Origin: Dendrolimus kikuchii
Lineage: Eukaryota; Arthropoda; Insecta; Lepidoptera; Lasiocampidae
Direction: 5' to 3'
Length of the DNA: 64,000 bases
Assembly (NCBI GenBank): GCA_019925095.2
Contig: CM034402.1
Span: 10,117,501-10,181,500 of the forward strand
In this document: positions 53,391-64,000 of the stretch, one piece after another
How the letters are laid out: each line of letters opens with the position of its first letter
How positions within the stretch are numbered: position 1 is the stretch's first letter
Notes under the pieces: model-generated
Databases searched by the model: none
What the model was told of the DNA's origin: nothing
Seen by the model: the letters and a program-made list of their open reading frames with translations, nothing else
Translations under genes and position numbers: made by a program

Positions 53391-54539
53391 ATTAAAGTGA
53401 CTCAGGTTACTCCTAATTTTATTAATCTCACTTCAAATTAATATTTGTATTTCCCGTACATTTTTTTTTATAAGTTTCTTGCTTCCTGCGATCAGTGGCA
53501 ACACTATAAGCAGAAGTGATGTGAGAAGATTTGACGTTTGAGATCAATCAGTTCTTACATTAAAGGACATCTCTTAATTTATTTGCTAAGCCCTACCTTG
53601 GAGCTCGCAATTATGGTATCGTTTCAATCGTTTCACAGTCTGGCTAGTATCAGTGAGGGCTACGGCCAGTTGGTTTGTGTGGTTAATTAGTTTATTTTTG
53701 TAACGGATAGCTACAGTGTTTATTACTTCCTTAATTGTTTGCATTTCTAAGTACTCGTGCATTTCATGAACTTTTATGAACAACGGTGCATTAAGTCTTT
53801 GTACGGAATACTGTATTTTGAAAACGCTATAGATTCGCGTACATTATCCTATTGGAACAAATTGCTTAGTAACAATTTGGCAATTAAGTACGCTTTTCCG
53901 TCAACAATTTAGAAAACTGCTTGCTTTCAATATAGCCTTTTATAAAAACCTTAAAATGAAAACCATAATATATGTTCCGTTTGAAACGTTTGTGACGTTT
54001 GTGAATAACCGTACTGGTGTCCCAGACATCTAATTAGTTTTTTAATGCCCTAAATATATTTATTAATTTCACTGAGCGAATTTATAAATGTGTATAAATA
54101 AATTCTTCGGCTTTTATGTGGTTTTATTTTACGTTTGCGATTAAAGGACATGTCGTACCCTTCATTTGTACCACATCAAAGCTGTCTTTTAATGACCTGT
54201 ATGTGGTCTGGTACTTGAATGGAGGTTTTATGTATGTGATTTGTTTTTAATCTTGATGTTAAATTACCTTTGATGGTTTATATAAATTTATACTAGAGCT
54301 TTTTGTGCGGCTCGACTCGCGTTAGCGTTGGACCTGTATCATTTTTTTCATGGCTTTGACGCAATCTGTGTATCTAGTAAAAAATAATCTTCAAGCAAAT
54401 AAACACGAAAGGGAAGTCGAACCAATGTAAGATAAGCCTTAGACAAGTTGTAGGTCAAATGCAAAAGTTTTTATTTAAAAGAAATTCCACTGGATAACAC
54501 ATTTTGAAGGTCATACATGTGAGTCAACATTTAAATTTA
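53391..54539. other. AT-rich sequence, nothing recognised
   Basis: No supported gene. The minus-strand frame 53586-53783 is featureless. Confidence 0.45.
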
Positions 54540-54640
54540 CTTCCTATTATATGTACACCGTTTTGCAACGTATTATCGCTGTTTAAAGGAGAAGTAAAAA
54601 GAAACTCCCCAGCAACACGTCTAGCTAAAAAAAGATTTTT
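54540..54640 (+). repeat. Fragment of the block shared by G3 and Penelope-like copies
   Basis: CCGTTTTGCAACGTATTATC and AGAAACTCCCCAGCAACACG match, in diverged form, 49683-49760 and the reverse of 15768-15850. Confidence 0.5.
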
Positions 54641-54658
54641 TCATTATAATTATTTATA

Positions 54659-54868
54659 AGTCGTGGAAGGCCACGACACACCTTCCATGATCAAATTGAT
54701 CGTGTACTAGCGGAGGGTGATGTCAGGAGCCTTAAGAACAGACGAGTGTGCATGACAAGAGTTATGAATGTCAAAGAAGCAAGTGAGGTGTGTAAGAATG
54801 GGCCTAAATGGCGCTCTGTTGTTCGTGCCTACCCCGCAAGGGAACTGGCGTGAAGTTATGTATGTATG
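54659..54868 (+). mobile_element. LINE 3' end with TATG tail
   Basis: It is flanked by a 12-bp duplication TAATTATTTATA (54647-54658 and 54869-54880). It encodes SRGRPRHTFHDQIDRVLAE-like sequence, VRSLKNRRVCMTRVMN, GPKWRSVVRAYPARELA and stop, then TATG repeats. Confidence 0.85.
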
Positions 54869-54880
54869 TAATTATTTATA

Positions 54881-55207
54881 CCTATATTATCTCAGACCCT
54901 TTTTTTTAACGTAAAAGTTGTATTACAATTACTTGTCAAAGAATGAATGGAGGTGTAATCATAAAGGTCTTCAGCTGACGCTAAACGGGGGAGTGTCTAT
55001 GTATCTTCAACATAAACACATAAATGTTGAATAAAAACAATCAATACCTAATATCCTACAACTATTATTTATTTTTAACTAACATTATGCATTTTTTAAA
55101 ATGAAATCTGCCAAAAAAGCCACAAAACTAACTATATTTAATTCTTAAATTAGTTTGAGTATTTATTGCCTTTTTCTGCACCACCGCCTGATTATAATTT
55201 CTTTGAT
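54881..55207. other. AT-rich spacer
   Basis: Nothing is recognised. Confidence 0.4.
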
Positions 55208-55322
55208 TTATGTTGCCTGGAAGAGATCGCTTTGAGCGATAAGGCCGCCTAGAAAATATTGTAAACATCGTCTGTTTTAGAATTATATATTTTGGTGTGC
55301 AATAAAGTATTACCTCTCTCTC
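55208..55322 (+). mobile_element. G3-family 3' tail
   Basis: It reads TTGCCTGGAAGAGATCGCTT, GAGCGATAAGGCCGCC and GTGCAATAAAGTATTACCTC, ending in CTCTCTCTC. Confidence 0.7.
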
Positions 55323-56393
55323 TGTCCTTCTCAAAAAACTTTATTTTCTTTAATAAAAGAACAACGCATTCCTTAAGTATTAATAATTAAGTAAAGCCAT
55401 TTTGGCTAAAAAGGAACTCTCATCATACAATCAACCTGTCTCTTTATACACCATGTGCTCGATAAAAGGGTGTACAGAAAATTAAAATGTTTATAAATGC
55501 TGTTAAAGTCGGATATTAAAATATTTAGATAACAAAAACAGCGAGTAATATTTATTATGTTTACATTCTGTGTTATCTATGAAGATATTTCAACGTCGGA
55601 GATCCGTTTTCACTCGTAGAATCTTTAATAAACTATTGTGTAATTTTTCCCCTTACAAAATATTTCACCTAAAATCCGATTATGGATCAAAATATTACGA
55701 TATGAAATTGAAAAGTAATTATGGAAAAAAAATTACAAACCGTCCAAGGCAAAGCTGTTAGATAAAAAATATTTTTGGATATTTATTATAATTTAACTTT
55801 TTTTCTTGGTCTCCTTTTCATGTCCGAAGATAAGAGAGGCAGAAAACTCAAAGGGCTCGCAATCACAAAAGCCAGGGAAATAATGAGGTACATTTTTGGC
55901 ATAATTTTAATTAAAGGCTAATTTGCGACATTCACAAACTGGAAAATTGCCTTTTGTAGGAAGCATTTTTACCTGCCAAAAGAGATATGCAAATTACACG
56001 GTCGTATATATGTTAAGGCTTACAGCGAAGTATAGGGAACCGGTCGGATGTAAAGGATAATTGTTTTCTGTACGTTCTGCAGTTAAATTAAATGAGGATA
56101 TCACGCAGCCGTGACTTGTACTCAAATTAAATTCTTAATGTAAGCAATGTATATCACGCGGTAACAACGCTGGAAAGATCCAAATGTGAATGAAGGTATT
56201 AAGAGTATCTTTACAAGAGTAACGTGTCTATTCGATTAGAAGGTTAATCTATCTTTCTATGTATATTGTAAGCGTCATCGAAACTTCACATAATAAATCA
56301 ATAGACATATATACCGTTATCACAGAAACATGAGACAGAATACCTCTATTCAATCTTTTTATAGCCACACATTCAGATATATTATATTGTTAT
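55323..56393. other. AT-rich sequence, nothing recognised
   Basis: No supported gene. Confidence 0.45.
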
Positions 56394-56695
56394 CAGTGCA
56401 GGAACGGAGAAAGAATACAATTTTCTGCGGCCGGGCGGCCTGTCGTAAGAGGCGACAAAACAACCCACAGCCAGCTGGTAGGGCATTTGCCCGACTGGAT
56501 GGCTACCACCCCTGGTCTAAAGTATGTCGCCAGAACAACCTTGAGTTGTATTCCGGCATTGGTGGCCAGGTTCCAGCAGCGCATTTGTAGCAACCTTTGG
56601 TGTTTTAAATGTCAATAGGCTATGGTAACCGCTTTCCATCAAGTAGGCCGTCTGCCTGCCTGCTGAACTCCTGCAATAAGAAAATAAAAAAAAAT
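56394..56695 (+). repeat. S1 SINE, near full length
   Basis: It runs from CAGTGCAGGAACGGAGAAAG through GAGGCGACAAAACAACCCAC, ACCACCCCTGGTCTAAAGTA and GGTAACCGCTTTCCATCAAG to CTGAACTCCTGCAATAAGAA. It has a short deletion in the GAGAGCAGCAGCG region. Confidence 0.85.
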
Positions 56696-57550
56696 ATATA
56701 TAACCAAGATAACATAAAGTATGGGCCCAACCTGGCCCGGTCACTTCCTACCTCTCCTTACAGTCACCGCGTTCCTCACAACTTCAACAACTCATTATTT
56801 CAAAGTCGTTATATATTATCTCAACATTATAGACATATAAGACTATTTTATATTATATTTAATATTTTTTTTATAAACATTTAAATCAAAAACAAACGCA
56901 ACAATTACTCAGTTTACCGAAGATCGTAGCACCTGGCTTCATGCGCCGCTTAAATCTATAAATGTCTTGAAACTACCGTCAATGAAATGTTCGCAATCTA
57001 AAATGTCCAGCAACTTGTTAATACCTGTTACAAATGCCATCCATACGTTTAGTAAATAAATCGTAATCACTAATTAACCTTGTTATATAACAGTATCGTA
57101 TTCACTAATTAACCTTGTTATGCAACCACTGCTACAGATCAATAAACATGTGCCTTAAAATAGCTATCGTTGCGTTATGCCTAACATAAGTTATGACATT
57201 ATTATATGAGTAATTACTACAACTGAAGCTTCATAATATCTCTTATAAATATGTATTAGTTGCCACAAATTTAGGTTACCAACAATATAAAAATGAATTG
57301 TTGAAATGTATGTACGCACATGACTTGAGAACGACTACCGATTTTGATGATTTTTTTTGTGTGTGTTTGAGTGGGTGCCAGGATTATTTACATTTACAAT
57401 TGTAAACGGTAGGTAGCCCTGAGATCGGGTTCTAGGATCCTCCTAATTTTCCTGACTCAATTTTGATGGTTTTTTGTGTGTGAGTTTTAGTTAAGTAGTT
57501 TAGATTAACAACTGGAACTACTAGATAGCGCTGGGATTAGGTCTTAGATT
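56696..57550. other. AT-rich sequence, nothing recognised
   Basis: No supported gene. The plus-strand frame 56609-56884 starts in the SINE and is not credible. Confidence 0.45.
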
Positions 57551-57562
57551 TTTATTTATTCA

Positions 57563-57708
57563 TACATACATACATACATAACTTCACGCCAGTTCCCTTG
57601 CGGGGTAGGCACGAACTACAGAATGCCATTTAGGCTTATTCTTACACACCTCACTTGCCTCTTTGACATTCATAACTCTTGTCATGCAAGCTCGTCTATT
57701 CTTAAGGC
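57563..57708 (-). mobile_element. LINE 3' end with TATG tail, minus strand
   Basis: It is flanked by a 12-bp duplication TTTATTTATTCA (57551-57562 and 57709-57720). The minus strand encodes the same protein end as the other copies, then TATG repeats. Confidence 0.8.
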
Positions 57709-57720
57709 TTTATTTATTCA

Positions 57721-59286
57721 GAGGAGTACAATATGTGCCGGGACCTCTGGTATAATTATAAAGTCAATAGTAAACCGTCCCACTGCTGGTCTCAAGTATG
57801 ATCACTTTTTAAAATTCTAACTATCTACTAAATTAGTGTTATTTTAATTAGGTGAACTACAATGATATTAACAGTTTATAAGAATTATAGGTTATCTATT
57901 ATTCACCTAATTTTCACATGAATCAATATGTAATATGAGTACTATTAGTTCGAAGACCCTTTGTTTCTTAACCTCTGCATTGAGAACACATCACTTATTA
58001 CTTTGTCATATAATACTCATCTAAGTAAATATCAAATTACTTAGGTTGCTTTCGCACACAATTTATTCGTATATACAATAGACTTATTAGTTTTTGAGAA
58101 AATTGGCTGTCACATACATAAACCAACAGACAGACGGTTACGATTACATAAAGGCGCCGTTTTTTTCCCCAAAATGGCTATGGAATCCGAAAAATTCTTA
58201 AGCAATATAGAATTATAATTCAATTTCAGATTGCGAACAAACGTATTACATTGGCGAATACACGTAAGGGTACTCAAGAATCCCTTTATTGCTGGATTTC
58301 TTCACATTTACTCACGAACATTATTGCCGATGGAAGTGGGCACACGGGAACTCAAGATACGGTTTCCTGTATTCCACTAACCGGGTTACTCCTTGGAGGA
58401 CCGTGTGTTTGTTTCAGCAAACTTAGCGCGTTAATCGGAACGGGGTCAGGTTTAAGCGGACCGATTTGTTTGGTCTTGGTGGCAAGTCTTTATAAATATT
58501 ACATTAGGTACTAAACGTTTTTTATTGCTTTATCTATTGTTATAGTTTATGATTAGTGAATAAGTCTACTAAAGTAATAAATAAAAAATATTAGCAAACA
58601 TCAAGCTTTTGTTTGATTATAAGTAACTAGAGCATTATAAAGATTTAATTGACTTACAGCCGATTTGTATAGTCTATTATACAATAATTTCCCTTTATTG
58701 CACACTAATATTGGTTAAAGTTTGAAAAAAAATCCATGTGAATTTTCTACTAATGGCAAAGTAAACAAATGAATAGTTAAATATAGAAACTCACTCATAT
58801 TATTGAATGACCTGCTTTTGGTACTAAAGTATCATTCATTAAAAAATGATATTGATCAAACATAGTATCACTGAAAATAAATAAACTAAATATAAATAAA
58901 TATAGTATCACTGAAATGTAACTAAATGAGATATAAGGACATAAAGACAGGCGTTCTTTAATTAATTAAAAAATGTTCTGCGCACTCCGCCGTCTTCAAA
59001 CTTAATCAGGTATGATTGTGTAATGTTGGGTCGGGGTTATTACAGAATAGTCTCGCTGGATCTATTTCCGTATAATATAATTATAAGTAGATTGTATTTC
59101 GTTTGGAATTTATGGGACGTAATTAGTCTGCCAAAACATAGGCAGAAACCAGTGGCATAATAATCACTTGCTAACCTTCGATTCCATCTTCTATGGAGCA
59201 TCTATGTGAACTCCTAAGTGTGCGACACGAATAGGTTTCAGAGGGGTTTTTATTGGTTTCTTATTTTAAGCACACACTTATAACTC
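57721..59286. other. AT-rich sequence, nothing recognised
   Basis: No supported gene. The plus-strand frame 58251-58514 (87 codons) is less AT-biased but has no known domain. Confidence 0.4.
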
Positions 59287-59431
59287 GTGCGCAGAAGGTT
59301 TGCCGATGATCACCCCTCCCGCTTCCTACGACTGGGACCGGGGCTTCTCTAAGTTGTACTAAGAACTAGACGACCGCGAGTCGCGGTTGTAGCAAGCCGG
59401 ATGGTTTATCATCGGCAAACCTTCTACGCAC
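59287..59431. mobile_element. Small MITE-like element
   Basis: The 24-base terminal inverted repeats at 59287-59310 and 59408-59431 differ at one position and start GTGCGCAGAAGGTTTGCCG. Inside is a 7-base-arm hairpin ACCGCGA-G-TCGCGGT. The total is 145 bp, GC-richer than its surroundings, with no coding capacity. No clear target duplication is seen, so the superfamily is unknown. Confidence 0.7.
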
Positions 59432-59517
59432 AATTTGTAAGACAGAATCGTTCACAATTTGAATCTTAATACAAGAAAAATGATCGGTTCTAGCAAAACC
59501 ACATAGATAAATCTTAC

Positions 59518-59586
59518 TTTCGTTCCTATGTTCGTGCCTACCCCGCAAGGGAACTGGCGTGAAGTTATGTATGTATGTATGTATGT
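59518..59586 (+). mobile_element. LINE 3' end with TATG tail, 69 bp
   Basis: It is flanked by an 11-bp duplication ATAAATCTTAC (59507-59517 and 59587-59597). Only the last few codons (VRAYPARELA and stop) and the TATG repeat remain. Confidence 0.8.
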
Positions 59587-59597
59587 ATAAATCTTAC

Positions 59598-60344
59598 ATA
59601 CATATATAAAACATTACACTTGTGCGTCGGAGACTAGTTTATCGCTGTACATTAATGGCGAATAAATCAATCAGCGGTACTTACAGACTACTTTCATTAG
59701 TAAAAAGTTCAATATTTTGGATCGCTTCAAATTTAGTTAAAATGTGAATATTAGTATATCTGAGTCACAGAAACTCCTGAATATTGTGTATATTTGTTAA
59801 CTTCGAAAAAGGTTGGCAATGCTTGCAGACGCTCCTAGTATTGCTAATGTCATTGCTGTGAAGACATTTTGTCACGCGCAGGTATTACCAAACATATAAA
59901 AATGTTAGTTAAATGTAAGATATAAGCATGTTCTAAAAATATAGCAAATATTTTAAAGTAGAAGATTTTTAATACGTCTCACTCAGTTACTTATTACTTG
60001 TAAATCCTAGAAAGAATTTACGTGTCATCCTCATGTTTACTTTCCAGTATAAATACTTGCAAATAGTGCCCATTGAAAAAGTTAAGAGTTCTCACAGATA
60101 TTAGTATTTCATAAGGTTCACAAAACCTTTCAAATAGACTATAAGTAGTTTGTTTTTACGAAATGTAAAAGTTTTAAGCACTTTCAGTGTGATACGATTT
60201 TATTGTAACAAATTATGTAATTGTTATTGTTACATATTCGCAAGAATAGTCTTAAAGGTAATATTGATAAAGTAAACAATATAACTTCTTGTTTTGAAAT
60301 TAATTTTATGTCCATTTTCTTTTATTCTTAGACAACATTTTAGA
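59598..60344. other. AT-rich sequence, nothing recognised
   Basis: No supported gene. Confidence 0.45.
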
Positions 60345-60413
60345 GAGATCGAGAGAGAGAGAGGGGGGGTGGGATGAGCGAGAGAGAGAGAGGGGGGGGA
60401 GAGGGAGGGAGAG
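60345..60413. repeat. GA/G-rich microsatellite
   Basis: Imperfect GAGAGA repeats with G runs lie directly at the 3' end of the adjoining minus-strand G3 tail, so it is probably the element's own terminal simple repeat. Confidence 0.85.
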
Positions 60414-60530
60414 TTAACACTTTATTGTACACCAAAATATACAATTACAGAAACAAACCATATTTACAATATTTTCTAGGCTGTACAATAAGCGGCCTTA
60501 TCGCTTAAAGCGATCTCTTCCGGGCAACCT
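60414..60530 (-). mobile_element. G3-family 3' tail, minus strand
   Basis: On the plus strand it reads AACACTTTATTGTACACCAA, AGCGGCCTTATCGCTTAAAG and CGATCTCTTCCGGGCAACCT, matching 15586 and 36350. Confidence 0.75.
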
Positions 60531-61019
60531 AATTACACGAATTTGTTAGCTAGTCTGGCGAGGTAGGTGGTGCATACAAAGGGAATAGATTTTTGTACTT
60601 ATATTTTCTTTGGAAGTGAGAATTTAACTGCCACATACAGCAAGCTGATAGGAAATCAGTAATATACCTCTTTGAGCTGTCATAAGATCTTCCTCGTTTG
60701 ATATCAGTCTCAGGTAGAATAAATTCATGACTTCAGTTACATGGGTCCAGCTGTCACTTGGTATCTTTTTTGTACATTTTTTTATTGCACAAAGCGAGAA
60801 AATAGACAAACAGAAGCAGTTTTGTAACACTAGGGGCGATGGGAACTCGTTGCCAGCATTTAGAATGAGCATAGGATAGAAGAAATAGGTTTAGGGGATG
60901 AACTAGGAGGGATGGAAATAGAGGGATAGTTTTTTTAAACCTGAATATAATAACCTGATAATAAGTTAAATTGGAAAACGCATATTTTAAAATTAAGTAA
61001 GAAAATTAGTAGATCATCC
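60531..61019. other. AT-rich sequence with a purine-rich CR1-tail-like patch
   Basis: At about 60825-60930 there is TAACACTAGGGGCGATGGGA followed by GGGATGGAAATAGAGGGATA. It is similar in kind to 9151-9345. No gene is recognised. Confidence 0.35.
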
Positions 61020-61563
61020 ATATGCTTTACATAAATTATCACCGACTGTTGACATATAAACTTTATTAACTGCTTACTTTGGTCTTGTTTAATCAATTCT
61101 GAGATATGAGATCACTTTTTGGGGTAACTCAACTGATGCAAATATGATATTCCTTATGCAAGAACGCTGTATTCGTTCATGTTCCGACTACATACAATTG
61201 AAAGCTGGAGATAGGCTTTGCTCACATCCTTGTAAGACAGCGCTAATGCAAAAAAGCATCGTATGTATGGCACCACAAATTTACAATAAGATTCTACAAA
61301 AATTAAAATCTTTTAATACAAATTCTTTTAAATTCCATAAAAACATGCTTGATAATAAATGTTATTATAGTATAAATGAATACATAAATGATAAAATATA
61401 ATTCATACTTAATTCATAGTCATACTTAATAATGATAATCATATTACATAGTACTAATCGTATTACTAGAATTTTATTAATATATGCCTGTTTTTATTAT
61501 TTGACTATGGATGCTAATTCTTTTAATTGTAATTTTGAGATATTATGTAATGTAATTCATTTT
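61020..61563 (+). pseudogene. Jockey/CR1-type LINE C-terminal fragment
   Basis: Broken frames read LLTAYFGLV, SILRYEITFWGNSTDAN and MIFLMQERCIRSCSD, then APQIYNKILQKLKSFN and KFHKNMLDNKCYYSINEYIN to a stop at 61401. This is the region behind the reverse transcriptase, related to the minus-strand fragment at 14552-14899, followed by an AT-rich 3' UTR. Confidence 0.7.
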
Positions 61564-62117
61564 TAAATGGAGCGTTAGGTAAACTTCTAGGCGCTAAAAA
61601 CCTCAGCCAGAAGGCCCAGCTCGCCGTACACAACGCGGTGCTGGTACCTACGCTCGCGTATGGAAGCGAGAGTTGGGTATGGAAGAAAGAGCATGAAAGT
61701 AGAGTAAACGCGGTCGAGTTGCGAGCACTGCGCAAAATCTGCGGAGTGACGCTCGCGAACCGCGTTCGTAATACCGAAGTAAGAAAGAGAGTTGGTCTGA
61801 AAGAGAGTGTCGGGGTGAAGGTAAGGAAAGGAATGCTCCGGTGGTTCGGGCATGTGGAAAGAATGCATGATGAAAGAATGACTAAACAGATATACAATGC
61901 AAAAGTGGATGGATGAAGAAGTCGTGGAAGGCCACGACACACCTTCCATGATCAAATTGATCGTGTACTAGCAGGAGGTGATGTCAGGAGCCTTAAGAAC
62001 AGACGAGCTTGCATGACAAGAGTTATGAATGTCAAAGAGGCAAGTGAGGTGTGTAAGAATAAGCCTAAATGGCACTCTGTTGTTCGTGCCTACCCCGCAA
62101 GGGAACTGGCGTGAAGT

Positions 62118-62143
<26 letters not shown>
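61564..62143 (+). pseudogene. LINE C-terminal fragment, longest TATG-tailed copy
   Basis: It is flanked by a 13-bp duplication TGTAATTCATTTT (61551-61563 and 62144-62156). The protein end reads VPTLAYGSESWVWKKEHE, ALRKICGVTLANRVRNTEV and MLRWFGHVERMHDERM, then a single in-frame TGA at 61914. The same frame continues with SRGRPRHTFHDQIDRVLA, VRSLKNRRACMTRVMNVKEA and VRAYPARELA to the stop. The LAYGSESW and LRWFGHVERM motifs belong to the region behind the reverse transcriptase of RTE-like LINEs. A TATG repeat follows the stop at once. Confidence 0.85.
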
Positions 62144-62148
<5 letters not shown>

Positions 62149-62156
62149 TTCATTTT

Positions 62157-62314
62157 GTTTAAGTTAAAATTTGTAGGAACTAAATTTGCACGCCAATCTG
62201 GCAAAAACATATAATCACGGTACTACGTATAATCATAACTAATGTAACACCGTTTAAACTATGTTTTATGCAAATAAATTAATTTGAATATTAATAAATA
62301 CTTTTTATTATTGT
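62157..62314. other. AT-rich spacer
   Basis: Nothing is recognised. Confidence 0.4.
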
Positions 62315-62912
62315 CTGCAACAGGAAAAAAGGCAGACAGTCCACCTGATGGAAAGTGATTACCGTTACCTATGGAAGTTTGCAACACCAGGGCTATCTAA
62401 AACGCGTTGCCAACCTCTAAGAACTTTTAAAATGCCTTTCTTAAAAAACCCCATGTCACAGCGCAGGGGATAATCGCGGCGGGAAGTTTCCTCCAGATCA
62501 TTGTTGTACGCGGAATAAATGTTATAGAGAACCTTTGCGTAGTTGAGCGTGGGAGCTCAAGAAAATAAGGGTGAACATCCCATCGCTGGTGAGCGGTGCG
62601 GTTGTAAAAGTGAGGCGTTGACTAGCACCAGATCAAAAAATTCCTCGGAACACGGAACACACTCCCCAGTACGCAAGCGGTAAAATACGCAGAAGGACGC
62701 AGTATTTTTGAAAGCTAAGCGATTATAAACCGCATATTAGACGACGATGAGATCGTCGACGATACGAACAGCGTGACGCTGGAGAGAGTCGAAAGGATCA
62801 GTCTGGTAAGCGGCTGTTCCGACCCATAAATGTGAGCAGTACTCCATATGCGGTCTGCTTTGCGTTTTATACAGCGCAAGTCGTTGCCGCAGGTTGAAGT
62901 ACTGCTTAGACC
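62315..62912 (-). pseudogene. CR1-like LINE C-terminus and 3' UTR
   Basis: The minus strand reads LRQRLALYKTQSRPHMEYCS, HLWVGTAAYQTDPFDSLQ and AVRIVDDL, then RTGECVPCSEEFFDLVLV and ASLLQPHRSPA. It ends with ETSRRDYPLRCDMGFFKKGI. This is the region behind the reverse transcriptase of CR1/Jockey-type LINEs. The 3' UTR (GCAACACCAGGGCTATCTAA on plus) and tail match the S1 SINE tail. The frame is broken in places and the upstream domains are missing. Confidence 0.8.
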
Positions 62913-63918
62913 TCCCCTAGGGGGTGCCGCCCTGAACTCGTCTCCGTCCAGGAAGCGGTACAAGGGGATGCGTCCCCGGGGTCCTTAGCGGCCACTGTGA
63001 CATTCCCCCCCTTCACTCGGTGACAGTGCTGTCCCATCTATCCACTCCAAATCCTTGTATTCCTTCTCCTTCCTCCCAAACCTCTTCCCCAAACACCCCT
63101 CCCTTCCGACGACGACCGCCAGCGTCGAGCTCTGCTCCGCCCAGCGCGGTTCTGCTAATCTTGGTCAGTAGAGTTGGAAAACCATGTGGCCGGCGTTGAT
63201 ACGGTGGAAGCGACTCGACCGCAGCTGTTGCAATGGTTCTCGCGGAAACGCGGGACTCTGACCTTCAGATTGCGGGCTGTCAGCCTTCACCCCAATGTCA
63301 CCAGTGTGGCGCGCTTGACACGGCGTTTCATACGATAGTCGAGTGCGCAGCCTGGGCACCACAGAGGTTTGAACTCGAGACAATAGTAGGTCCGATGATT
63401 ATTGGGTGGGTGCGGCCATTTCTGCGAGACAGTGATGTCTCACAAGGAGACCGCGGAACGGGATAGGGAGAGAAGTGGAATTGCGTGTATTTATGCGCCT
63501 CCGCACGGGCGCCGGCGTCAGCCGGGAGCCCGGAGACGCATAAATGCGCATGATTTCCCTCCCTAAAATAATGCCGCTTCAGGGGCCCTCTTGCATCAAG
63601 GGAGCAGAGGAGTCTTCACCGCTGTCATCGAAGTGAGTTAGCCCTTTCCAGGGGCTTTCTCAGGCACTTATTGCGCTAGGATCGGTGTGGGCGTAACTAC
63701 GTTCTAAGTCTCATGCCTTTCCTGCCATAAGCGCGGGGCCGTCGGAGGAGGGTGGTTTTAGTGGGTATTAGCCATTTAGGTTCGAGTCTTCACACGAGCC
63801 GGTGGATTAATGTTTGGATTGCCCCTTCTGGGAATGCCTCCATGATCGACTATGGTCTAATCCCTTGCAAAGGACCCGGTACTGTGCGTAAATAGCATTT
63901 CCCCCGCCTGGAAAAAAA
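62913..63918 (+). mobile_element. R1-like element, short copy with C-terminal remnant
   Basis: The block lies between two copies of ACTGCTTAGACC (62901-62912 and 63919-63930) and ends in a run of eight A. The part from about 63230 encodes DLQIAGCQPSPQCHQCGALD and TAFHTIVECAAWAPQRFELE, the Cys/His end of R1-like ORF2, as in 43337-46349. Its 3' UTR also matches that element (GGCACTTATTGCGCTAGGAT, GGGCGTAACTACGTTCTAAG, TTTTAGTGGGTATTAG). The first 250 bases or so are C-rich and unassigned. Confidence 0.65.
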
Positions 63919-63930
63919 ACTGCTTAGACC

Positions 63931-64000
63931 GGTTTCACTGCGTTTCATACGCTGGTCGAGTGCGCAGCATGGGCATCACAGATATTTGAACTTGAGACTC
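63931..64000 (+). pseudogene. Second R1-like C-terminal fragment, cut by the window end
   Basis: It reads GCGTTTCATACGCTGGTCGA, GTGCAGCATGGGCATCACA-like sequence and GAACTTGAGACTC, matching the HTLVECAAW region seen at 63325-63385. It continues beyond the window. Confidence 0.6.

Noticed and set aside
18331..56690. Repeated roughly 300-bp units as a possible CRISPR-like or satellite array
   Set aside because: The copies are dispersed, in both orientations and with A-rich tails, so they are SINEs and not an array.
63919..63930. ACTGCTTAGACC as part of the R1-like coding sequence only
   Set aside because: It partly resembles the neighbouring R1-like codons, but the exact 12-base match to 62901-62912 next to a poly-A tail makes a target duplication the simpler reading.

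Overview
The window reads as gene-poor, AT-rich insect chromosome, most likely moth or butterfly. That assignment rests on the repeat families I recognise rather than on any host gene. These are RTE, R1-like and CR1-like non-LTR elements, Penelope-like elements, short Helitron-like elements ending in CTAG, and SINE/LINE 3' ends of kinds I associate with Lepidoptera. I found no convincing host coding exon, tRNA, rRNA or CRISPR array. Almost every long open reading frame belongs to a transposable element or is a by-product of a tandem repeat.

Layout. 1-4.4 kb: sparse sequence with a tRNA-SINE remnant, then a complete but inactivated Tc1/mariner-type transposon (2331-4397) with perfect 33-bp inverted termini, a TA duplication and a SINE inserted in its catalytic region. 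5.0-8.3 kb: a foldback (MITE-like) element split by an RTE retrotransposon with an intact 1002-codon endonuclease/reverse-transcriptase frame, the best-preserved gene here. 9-19.4 kb: SINEs, LINE 3' ends and LINE fragments. 19.45-22.70 kb: a second RTE copy with a longer 5' UTR and broken frames. 23-28 kb: LINE and SINE fragments and two strong hairpins. 28.24-28.93 and 34.36-34.69 kb: two apparent solo LTRs. 35-41 kb: Helitron-like elements, two of them an inverted pair 3.5 kb apart. 42.92-46.35 kb: a 5'-truncated R1-like element on the minus strand inside a 16-bp target duplication. 46.7-51.5 kb: Penelope-like copies and a 36-bp minisatellite. 52.5-62.1 kb: short LINE 3' ends, including a family ending in TATG repeats, and a small MITE. 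62.3-64 kb: a minus-strand CR1-like 3' end abutting R1-like fragments.

How the pieces relate. The autonomous-type enzymes present are the RTE polyprotein (intact), the R1-like ORF2 (two frameshifts) and the mariner transposase (frameshift, stop, SINE insertion). The many short copies look like passengers. One SINE family (called S1 here) carries the same 3' tail as the CR1-like LINE fragments. Many families end in 11-16 bp target duplications, as expected for target-primed retrotransposition. The least ordinary material is a set of five short Penelope-like copies. Four of them have clear 12-14 bp duplications and three carry a hammerhead-like stem-loop. One carries what looks like the C-terminal tail of a Penelope protein.

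All coordinates, frames and repeat matches were read by eye. No alignment or database search was run.
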